From positions 868,001 through 932,000 of the forward strand of contig CAVUKN010000007.1 in the NCBI GenBank assembly GCA_963742105.1: a stretch of 64,000 nucleotides of DNA, in the 5' to 3' direction. Source of the stretch: Gp6-AA40 sp963742105 (GTDB lineage Bacteria; Acidobacteriota; Vicinamibacteria; Vicinamibacterales; UBA2999). The first letter of the stretch is position 1, and the number at the start of each line of letters is the position of its first letter. Both the position numbers and the translations under genes were made by a program. The notes beneath the pieces were generated by a model. It saw only the letters and a list, made by a program, of their open reading frames with translations. It ran no database searches and was not told the origin of the DNA. Shown here one piece after another: positions 15,100 to 21,992 of the stretch.

Positions 15100-17449
15100 A
15101 TGGGTAGGCGTGGCTCCCGCCGCATGCCAGCGTATGTCATCCTGGCGGTAGTGTCGCTCGTCATCGCACCTGGCGGCACGTTCGCGCCGTGGATTCCCGT
15201 AATAGTGTCCGCCGCTGAAGCGGTTGCGCCGGACGCGCCCTGGCCGCGACGTTTCCAGGCAGCCGACGGCAGTATCGTCACGTTCTTCGAGCCGCAGATC
15301 GCCTCGTGGGACAACCAGAAGAAGATGCAGGTCTACGCGGCGGTGACGCATACCCCGAAGGGCGCGGAGAAGCCGCTGGTCGGGACCGTGGTGGTGGAGG
15401 CCGATACGAAGGTTTCCGTACCCGAGCGGCTGGTGGACTTCTCGAGCTTCGAAGTCACCCAGTCACATTTCCCGACCGCGTCGAAGGAACAGGTCGCCGC
15501 GGCGGTGACGGCGATCAAGGAAATGCCGATCACGGATCGCGTCATCGCCCTCGACCGCGTGCTGGCCTCTTACGACTCGAGCAAGATCCGCGTTACCAAC
15601 AATGACGGCGTCAAGGCGGATCCGCCGGAGATCTTCTTCTCGATGAACCCAGCGGTGATCGTCAACGTCGACGGCTCGCCAGTGTGGAGCCCGATCGCCA
15701 ACAACGACCTCCGCTATGTCGTCAACACCAACTGGGACGTGTTCGAGTACGGGCCGACCAAGACCTACTACCTTCGCAACGGCGACAGCTGGCTGAAGTC
15801 GCAGACGCTCGGCACGGGCGCGTGGACACCGGCCGGGACGCTGCCCGCCAGTTTCAGCAAGCTGCCGGCAGACGAGAACTGGAAGGAGGTCAAGGCGGCC
15901 GTTCCGGGCAAGGCGATCGCCACGGCATCGGTGCCTCGGGTGTTCGTGAGCGAGTCGCCGGCGGAATTGATTCTCCTGCGCGGCGCGGCGCAATACGAGC
16001 CCGTGCCCGGGTACTCAGCTCCAGTGGGTGCGCAACACCGATTCGGACCTCTTCCGTCAGGGGACGACCGGCCCCGTGTTCTACCTCGTCGCGGGCCGAT
16101 GGTTCTCGTCTCCGGGTTTCAACGGACCATGGACGTTCGCCACGCCGAAACTGCCCCCTGATTTCGCGAAAATTCCCGTGGAGCACGAGCGCTCACGGGT
16201 GCTCGCGTCTGTGCCGGGAACGATGCAGGCCGCCGAGGCGGTTCTCTTGGCGCAGCTCCCGCAGACAGCGCGGGTGAACAAGAAGGCGATCCAGGCTCCG
16301 GAGGTCAGTTACCAGGGCGACCCGCAGTTCCAGCCCATTCCGCAGACCTCGGTGGCGCGCGCGGTCAACACGGACAAGGACATCATCAAGGTCGGCGACC
16401 TGTACTACATGTGTTTCCAGGGTGTCTGGTTCATGAGCCGATCGGCGACGGGCCCCTGGCAGGCGACGGGTACTGTCCCGAAGGAGATTTACGAAATCCC
16501 CGTCAGCTCGCCGGCTCACAACGTCACGTATGTCACGGTCGAAGATGATGACGACGATTGGGCCGTGTACGCGACGGCTGCCGCCTATGGCGGGATGATG
16601 GTTGCCTGGGGCTGTGCGGTGTGGGGAACGGGTTGGTACTACCCGCCCTACGTCTGGTACGGTGGTTTCTATCCGGCTTATTTCCCGTACTACCCGACCT
16701 ACGGCTATAGCGCGTGGTACAACCCATGGACCGGCACCTACGGTCGTGGCGCCGCTGTGTACGGTCCGTACGGTGGCGCCGGTGTTGGAGCACGCTACAA
16801 CCCGCGCACCGGCACGTATGCGCGCGGCGGTGCGGTCTGGGGTCCTTACGGTGCGCGGGGCTATGCCGAAGCGTTCAACCCGCGCACCGGCACACGGGCG
16901 GCGACCAGGCAGGGTGCCGGCGTCTACGGCAGCTGGGGTTCGACCGCGGTGCAGCGCGGCGATCAGTGGGCGACGACGACGCGACGAACGAGCAATCTCA
17001 CCGGGAACACCACGCGCGTGACGCAGGGCAGTGGTGGCGGCACCGCGGTCACGCGCCGGGGGCCGGGCGACACCGGCGGATTCGTTGGCTCCTCGGGTTC
17101 GGGCGACGTGTACGCCGGCCGCGACGGCAACGTGTATCGCAATCAGGGGGGCACGTGGCAGAAGTTCGAGAACGGGTCGTGGTCGAACGCCAATGCGCCA
17201 GCGAATCAGCCGAGCAGCCGCGGCGCGACGACCACCGATCGCGCTGCCACCAGCCGTCCTGACACCGGCACGATCAATCAACTCGACCGCGATGCCGCCG
17301 CACGTCGCGATGGCGCCCAGCGGACGAACGACGCCTCCACGGTCCGTAGCGGCAGCGGCAGCGCGACGGGGAGCGGAACCAGCAGCTATCGACCAAGTAG
17401 CGGCGGCGGCGCACGCCGAGCGGGCGGAGGCGGCGGCAGGCGTCGCTGA
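15100..17449 (+). pseudogene. carbohydrate-binding V/XII-like exported protein with Tyr/Gly-rich tail, frameshifted
   Basis: Large exported protein (about 782 aa if repaired). A signal peptide (YVILAVVSLVIAPGGTFA) is followed by repeated modules: PQIASWDNQKKMQVYAAV, VNTNWDVFEYGPTKTYYLRN, a DSDLFR...GRWFSSPGFNGPW module, and NTDKDIIKVGDLYYMCFQGV. Each motif of the type 'YY-L-x-GxW...GPW' repeats every 80-100 residues. The C-terminus is a hydrophobic WGTGWYYPPYVWYGG segment, then Tyr/Gly/Arg repeats with NPRTGTYARGG-type units. The frame changes near 16009-16012; deleting one G of GGG gives the expected PVPGTQLQWVRNTDSDLF. Start: ATG 15100 preceded by CAGGAGGTCGAG. Proteins of this layout are annotated as carbohydrate-binding family V/XII; function unproven. 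Confidence 0.78.
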
Positions 17450-17523
17450 ACCCGCGTATGATTCCGACGTCGTCCCGGCGGGAATTCGATCTCCTGCCTG
17501 TTACAGATTCCCGGCGGACCACC

Positions 17524-18153
17524 ATGAAACCGCGCACCGTCATCGTTGATGACCACACGTTGCTGGCCGAGGCCTTCAAGAAGCTGCTCGAGGCCGAGTG
17601 CGACGTCGTCGCGACGTACGGCGACGCCCGGCAGTTCCTGCTGGATGTCCCACGTCTGAACCCGGAAGTGGTCATCCTCGATCTGTCGATGCCGGCCCTC
17701 AATGGCCTCGACGCCGCCAGGGAATTGAAGCGGCTGTCGCCCGCGACAAAAATCATCTTCCTGACCATGAACGAAGATCCGGACATCGCGGCCGAAGCGT
17801 TCCGCATCGGCGCATCCGGATACTTGCTGAAACGCTCGGCGGCGTCGGAACTGCAGCTGGCGGTGCGCGAGGTGATGAACCATCGCTACTACATCACGCC
17901 CCTCATGACCAAGGAACTGGTTGGCTCGCTCGTCCACGAGGGGCCGACGCGCAAGCCGATCCACCAGTTGACTACGCGTCAGCGCGAGGTGCTGCAGCTG
18001 CTGGCTGAAGGACGCTCGATGAAGGAAGTGGCGTCGATCCTCAACGTCTCGGCGCGCACGGTCGCCTTCCACAAGTACCGCATGATGGAGACGCTGCACG
18101 TCGACTCGACGGCGGCGCTGATCCAGTTCGCCGTTCGCGAGGGCCTCGTCTAG
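17524..18153 (+). CDS. NarL/FixJ-type response regulator
   Basis: A 209-aa two-component regulator. The receiver domain (residues 1-120) has the acidic pair in VIVDDH, the phospho-acceptor Asp in VVILDLSMP near residue 58, the Thr of FLTMNED and the Lys of YLLKRSA. The LuxR-type DNA-binding helix-turn-helix follows (LTTRQREVLQLLAEGRSMKE near 145, then ARTVAFHKYRMMETL). It would activate transcription when phosphorylated. No cognate kinase is adjacent; the NarL-partner type kinase at 56,320 is the only HisKA_3 kinase in the window, but pairing is speculation. The ATG at 17524 gives the family start; the frame extends upstream to 17458. Confidence 0.93.
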   Translation: MKPRTVIVDDHTLLAEAFKKLLEAECDVVATYGDARQFLLDVPRLNPEVVILDLSMPALNGLDAARELKRLSPATKIIFLTMNEDPDIAAEAFRIGASGYLLKRSAASELQLAVREVMNHRYYITPLMTKELVGSLVHEGPTRKPIHQLTTRQREVLQLLAEGRSMKEVASILNVSARTVAFHKYRMMETLHVDSTAALIQFAVREGLV

Positions 18154-18605
18154 CAGCACGGGCCGCCTCGGCTTCGACCTCCCCCTCCACACGGCATTGC
18201 CCCTGCCGGACCGGTCAGCGTTCGTGAGATGACGATCTTCTCGGCTTTGTGCCCGGGACGCTAAGTTGCGGCGCTCGGCAGGAAGCCGTCCACGGCCTCC
18301 ATCCCAGTAAGCCATCGTCACGAAAAGTCGCCGCTCGAGCGGCGGTGACGACGCCTGGCCCGGTGCGCTCTCACACTCACCGTGTAACGAACCCGTTTCG
18401 GGCGTGTGTCATACGCAATCTTGACGACACGCGCTAGTCATACAGACAGGTCCTTTGGCATTCCCACGACAAATCCGTTCGGTTGCTAGGTTGAACTCGC
18501 AGGTGACCCTGCCAGAAGTACCAGTGCGCAACTCGTAACAAATCCGGGCAGAAACGGTAATGCAGCGAGTTCCCCCGTGTTTTCCCGGTGACTACGTTAA
18601 CGCAC
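18154..18605. other. 452-bp stretch without a recognised gene
   Basis: I see no convincing gene. It contains a perfect 16-base palindrome CGCCGCTCGAGCGGCG at 18329-18344 flanked by GTCAC...GTGAC, which could form a cruciform or be a dimeric regulator site or terminator for the response-regulator gene. The part from 18,430 on is locally less GC-rich, as expected for a promoter region of the AraC-like gene, but no clear -35/-10 pair stands out. Confidence 0.5.
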
Positions 18606-19061
18606 ATGGAAATCCTGCATCTGTCGAATCGAGTCAGCGCCACTCCGCGCCGGGCGATGACGCGACCGAAGCCGCAGCAGGCGCGCCGCCCGTCGCGGGC
18701 GGAGCTCGTGGCACAAGTCGACGACTTCCTGCGCGACAACATCAACGAGCCGATCACGGTTGGTGATCTGAGCCGTATGGCGGGCGTGAGCGAACGGACG
18801 CTGCGCAGCGCCTTCCATGACGTGCTGGGTGTGAGCCCGAAGCAGTGGGCCCTCCGGCAGCGGCTCGCGGCAGCGCGTGAAGCGCTCTCGGCGGCGTTGC
18901 CCGGCACGACCACCGTCACCGAAGTCGCCATGTCCTACGGATTCTTCGAACTGGGCCGGTTCGCCGGCCGTTATCGCACCGTCTTCGGTGAGATGCCGTC
19001 GGAAACGTTGCATGGCGGCGAAGACCTGCACCACGGTGAGGAATCGTGGTCAGCAGCCTAG
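18606..19061 (+). CDS. AraC-type helix-turn-helix protein lacking a sensor domain
   Basis: A 151-aa protein consisting almost only of the two-HTH AraC DNA-binding domain: INEPITVGDLSRMAGVSERT near residue 47, then AFHDVLGVSPKQWALRQRL and VAMSYGFFELGRFAGRYRTV with the typical GF...F...YR..FG pattern. The usual N-terminal ligand-binding half is missing; about 35 basic residues precede the domain. The ATG at 18606 is chosen; a GTG at 18588 is also in frame and neither has a clear ribosome-binding site. Targets are unknown; the next two genes run in the same direction. Confidence 0.85.
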   Translation: MEILHLSNRVSATPRRAMTRPKPQQARRPSRAELVAQVDDFLRDNINEPITVGDLSRMAGVSERTLRSAFHDVLGVSPKQWALRQRLAAAREALSAALPGTTTVTEVAMSYGFFELGRFAGRYRTVFGEMPSETLHGGEDLHHGEESWSAA

Positions 19062-19084
19062 GCCGACCTGGTGGGAGAGCGGTC

Positions 19085-19375
19085 ATGACTCACGGCCACT
19101 CGGGGTCATTATCGATCGCCGCGTGTCTGCTGACCGGCGTGACCGGTGTGGCCGCCGCGCAGGCCCCCGCTACGGCGCCGGGTCTGACCTCCCGCAAGAC
19201 AACGGCGATGACGTACGAGGCACGCCGCGATACTAAGGTCGATTTGGTGGGGACACCGTTGATGCCCCGCGCCCGCAGGTTCGATCTGATCGGGCTCTAC
19301 AACCAGCGCCTGGCCAACCGCGTCGGGCAGCACCTCGCGCTGGGCAGTGGCTTCGAGCCGCCGCCCACCCCGTAA
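19085..19375 (+). CDS. small exported hypothetical protein
   Basis: A 96-aa protein with a plausible signal peptide (SGSLSIAACLLTGVTGVAAA, cleavage after AQA). The mature part carries TTAMTYEARRDTKVDLVGTP, which resembles small Acidobacteria exported proteins I cannot name. The C-terminal 40 residues look less protein-like, so an undetected frameshift is possible. Start at ATG 19085, preceded by GGGAGAG. It lies between the AraC-like and sigma-54 activator genes, 12 bp before the latter. Confidence 0.5.
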   Translation: MTHGHSGSLSIAACLLTGVTGVAAAQAPATAPGLTSRKTTAMTYEARRDTKVDLVGTPLMPRARRFDLIGLYNQRLANRVGQHLALGSGFEPPPTP

Positions 19376-19387
19376 CCGGAGTTCACG

Positions 19388-20989
19388 ATGGCTGTCATTG
19401 CGTTTTCATCCTCGAGACCCGAATCCCCGGACAACCTGCACCCGTTCGAGCGTCTGATCGTCACCCTGTCCGCCACGTTCAGCTCGATCGAGCCTGAAGC
19501 GGTAAACGAGACGCTCGTGCGTTCGCTCGAGGACATCGGCACCGCGTTCGGCATGGACGAATGCGCGATGCTGGCTTTCGAGAGCGCTGGCGTGCGCGTG
19601 GTGGCATCGTGGGCGGTGCCCGGAGCGACACGTTGGACCGACGAGGACGTTCCTGCGACCCCCTGGCTGGCGCAGCGGCTGTCGCGCAATGCCGTTGTTG
19701 CAATGAACGCGAACACCGAGTTCCCCCAGGTCGCGGCGCCCGATCGCGCCCATGCCGAGCGGATGGGTGTCGGCGCCCGGCTGGCGGTGCCGATCGCCAT
19801 CGACGGCCGGGTGGCGTTCGGGATCGTCATCGGGACGCGGCAGCGTCACGTCTCGTGGGAGGTGCCGGTGATCGATCGCCTCCGTCTCCTCGGCGAAATC
19901 GTGGGCGGCGGACTGGTGCGGCAGCAGCAGGCCGAAACTTTCCGCTCGCGGAAACCTGCGCCCGAGCGCGCGGTGGCGACAACGGCGACCGACGATCGGT
20001 ATCTCGAGGAGCAGGAGCGGATCCGCCGGGAGCATGACGAGATCATCGGCGAGAGTCCGTCCCTGCGGGTGGCGATGAACCGCCTGGCGCAGGTGGCAGC
20101 GCTCGACGCGACAGTGCTGCTCCTGGGCGAGACCGGCACCGGAAAGGAATTGTTTGCGCGCGCGCTGCACCAGCGCAGCCGGCGGCGCGACCGCGCGCTC
20201 GTCCCGGTCAACTGCGCGGCGCTTCCACCCAGCCTGATCGAGAGCGAGCTGTTCGGCCACGAGCGGGGAGCGTTCACCGGTGCAGTGACGACACGGCAGG
20301 GAAGGTTCGAGCTTGCCGACGGCGGGACGATCTTCCTCGACGAGATCGGTGATCTCGCCCCGGAGTTGCAGGCGAAGTTGCTGCGGGTGCTGCAGGAAGG
20401 CGAGTTCGAGCGCGTCGGCTCATCGAAGACCCGGCAGGTGGACGTCCGCGTGATCGCCGGCACCCACGTCGATCTCGAACAGGCAATGACGGCTGGGGCG
20501 TTCCGCGCCGATCTGTACTACCGGCTGAGCGTGTTTCCGATCTCGCTGCCGCCGCTGCGGGAGCGTCTCGATGACATCGAGCAGCTGGTATGGTTCTTCA
20601 TCCATCGCCGCCAGCGCGACCTCGGCCGGCGCATCACCAAGATTCCGGCCGATGTGATGGAGGTCCTGCAGCGGCACGACTGGCCCGGCAACGTCCGCGA
20701 ACTCGAGAACGTGATCGAACGGGCGCTCATCTGCAGTACCGACGGCATCCTGCGGCTCGATGATCCGCTGCGTTCGGCAGCGAACCGGCTGCCGACAGAG
20801 TGCGGGGACAACCTCGACGGCATCCAGCGCGCGCATATCGAACGCGTCCTGCGCGACTGCGGTGGCCGCATCAACGGCGCCGGCAATGCGGCTGAGCGCC
20901 TCGGCCTGCATCCCAACACGCTGCGCTTCCGGATCAAGAAGCTGGGGGTCGTGAACCCGCACCGGCATCGGTCGGGGATGGAGTCTTAG
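19388..20989 (+). CDS. sigma-54-dependent transcriptional activator with GAF domain
   Basis: A 533-aa enhancer-binding protein. The N-terminal GAF sensor (residues 20-180; ERMGVGARLAVPIAIDGRVA) is followed by an AAA+ domain with Walker A GETGTGKE near 247, the sigma-54 contact loop ERGAFTGA near 294, Walker B GGTIFLDEIGDL near 313 and the DWPGNVRELENV motif near 436. A Fis-type HTH at the C-terminus ends in LGLHPNTLRFRIKKLGV. The layout is that of NorR/FhlA-like regulators that hydrolyse ATP to open sigma-54 promoters. The signal is unknown. I saw no clear -24/-12 promoter nearby. The gene is followed by the repeat block at 20,990-21,969. Confidence 0.94.
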   Translation: MAVIAFSSSRPESPDNLHPFERLIVTLSATFSSIEPEAVNETLVRSLEDIGTAFGMDECAMLAFESAGVRVVASWAVPGATRWTDEDVPATPWLAQRLSRNAVVAMNANTEFPQVAAPDRAHAERMGVGARLAVPIAIDGRVAFGIVIGTRQRHVSWEVPVIDRLRLLGEIVGGGLVRQQQAETFRSRKPAPERAVATTATDDRYLEEQERIRREHDEIIGESPSLRVAMNRLAQVAALDATVLLLGETGTGKELFARALHQRSRRRDRALVPVNCAALPPSLIESELFGHERGAFTGAVTTRQGRFELADGGTIFLDEIGDLAPELQAKLLRVLQEGEFERVGSSKTRQVDVRVIAGTHVDLEQAMTAGAFRADLYYRLSVFPISLPPLRERLDDIEQLVWFFIHRRQRDLGRRITKIPADVMEVLQRHDWPGNVRELENVIERALICSTDGILRLDDPLRSAANRLPTECGDNLDGIQRAHIERVLRDCGGRINGAGNAAERLGLHPNTLRFRIKKLGVVNPHRHRSGMES

Positions 20990-21077
20990 CAGGAACTCGC
21001 AACTGGCGACCGGCTGCTGGCGACCAGCTGCCGGGGGATGCGCGGACGAGGCGTTGTGATTCGCTCTGCGCGTCGGT

Positions 21078-21195
21078 GCGAATCCGTATGGCGCTCCGGA
21101 AAACCGCCTTGATCCGCGTCCCTCAGCTCCGCCGCCGACGAAGGCGGCTGTGCCAAAGCACTTGCCACGGTTTTCCTCCGGCCATACGGACTCGC
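21078..21195. repeat. 118-bp palindromic element, copy 1
   Basis: Terminal inverted repeats of about 27 bases, 21078-21105 (GCGAATCCGTATGGC...GGAAAACC) and 21169-21195 (GGTTTTCC...GCCATACGGACTCGC), enclose a unique core that itself holds a GCCGCC-GACGAA-GGCGGC hairpin at 21131-21148. It has the size and structure of a MITE or REP-type element; no transposase is present. Confidence 0.85.
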
Positions 21196-21272
21196 ACTGT
21201 CGGATGGCCCGGCCGTGACGGAGCTGCCCGGCCACCACGAGCAAGCCTGGCCTCACACCACCGAGTGTCGGC

Positions 21273-21446
21273 CATCGCACCATCAAGCGTCAGCCTCGCA
21301 CGGGCAAGCGTCGCCGCTCGCACCAGCAAGCGTCGACCTCGCACCAAGGCCCGTCGAGCCTCGCACCCGCGAGCGTCGCCCTCGCACCAACGAGCATCGA
21401 GACTCGCACCCGCACGCATCGGGCTTCGTACCCGCGAGCGTCGACC
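21273..21446. repeat. degenerate 21/22-bp tandem repeats, field 1
   Basis: Eight units of the type TCGCACC-NN-GCAAGCG-TCG. The TCGCACC anchors begin at 21275, 21296, 21318, 21339, 21361, 21382, 21404 and 21426, so the spacing alternates between 21 and 22. Units differ in the middle (CCGCGAGCG, CAAGGCCCG, CAACGAGCA). Confidence 0.85.
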
Positions 21447-21462
21447 GCGTCCGCGCGCCAGC

Positions 21463-21580
21463 GCGAATCCGTATGGCGCTCCGGAAAACCGCCTTGATCC
21501 GCGTCCCTCAGCTCCGCCGCCGACGAAGGCGGCTGTGCCAAAGCACTTGCCACGGTTTTCCTCCGGCCATACGGACTCGC
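21463..21580. repeat. 118-bp palindromic element, copy 2
   Basis: Essentially identical to copy 1 at 21078-21195. The identity continues to 21666, with one substitution and one inserted C relative to 21196-21280. Arms are 21463-21490 and 21554-21580. A third right-arm fragment (GCCATACGGACTCGCACTG) is at 21829-21847. Confidence 0.85.
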
Positions 21581-21659
21581 ACTGTCGCATGGCCCGGCCG
21601 TGACGGAGCTGCCCCGGCCACCACGAGCAAGCCTGGCCTCACACCACCGAGTGTCGGCC

Positions 21660-21833
21660 ATCGCACCCGCGAGCGTCGCCCTCGCACCAGCGAGCATCGA
21701 GACTCGCACCCGCAAGCGTCGGGCTTCGCACCCGCGAGCGTCGCCCTCGCACCAAGGCCCGTCGAGCCTCGCACCCGCAAGCGTCGGGCTTCGCACCAAC
21801 GAGTATCGAGACTCGCACCCGCAAGCGGTGCCA
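21660..21833. repeat. degenerate 21/22-bp tandem repeats, field 2
   Basis: Eight further units with TCGCACC anchors at 21661, 21682, 21704, 21726, 21747, 21769, 21791 and 21813. Unit variants such as CAAGGCCCG and the CGAGCATCGAGA-type recur from field 1 in the same relative order, which suggests block duplication together with the palindromic element. Confidence 0.85.
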
Positions 21834-21896
21834 TACGGACTCGCACTGCCGCGGGGCGCGGCCTCACGTCGCCACGATGCCAGCGCCGCAAGAGCA

Positions 21897-21992
21897 GCGG
21901 CTACTGGCTCCGGTCACCAGCTACTGGCTACCAGCTACCGGCTACCGGCTACCGGCTACCGGCTACCGGCTACCAGCTACCGGCTACCGGCC
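21897..21992. repeat. GGCTACC heptamer array overlapping a gene end
   Basis: At least six consecutive CCGGCTA heptamers plus variants (GCTACTGG, ACCAGCTACC). The array extends into the 3' end of the minus-strand carrier gene and supplies its last codons and stop at 21970-21972. It is related in wording to the GTAGCCA array at 12155-12190. Confidence 0.88.

Larger units (their letters stand above)
20990..21969. other. 980-bp gene-free repeat block
   Basis: The interval between the sigma-54 activator and the convergent carrier gene has no credible gene but is highly structured. It holds two copies of a 203-204 bp direct repeat (21078-21280 and 21463-21666), each starting with a 118-bp palindromic element. 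A third, truncated right end lies at 21826-21848. Two fields of 21/22-bp degenerate repeats (about 21273-21446 and 21660-21833) follow, and a heptamer array at 21897-21992 runs into the next gene. Apparent reading frames here merely reflect the repeats. Confidence 0.85.

Noticed and set aside
18434..18931. Minus-strand frame opposite the AraC-like gene
   Set aside because: Its product lacks any domain and runs antisense to a clear AraC HTH.
21273..21833. 21/22-bp repeats as a CRISPR array
   Set aside because: Repeat and spacer are not separable: conserved anchors are only about 7 bases, variation is gradual, period is far too short for CRISPR and no cas gene is present.
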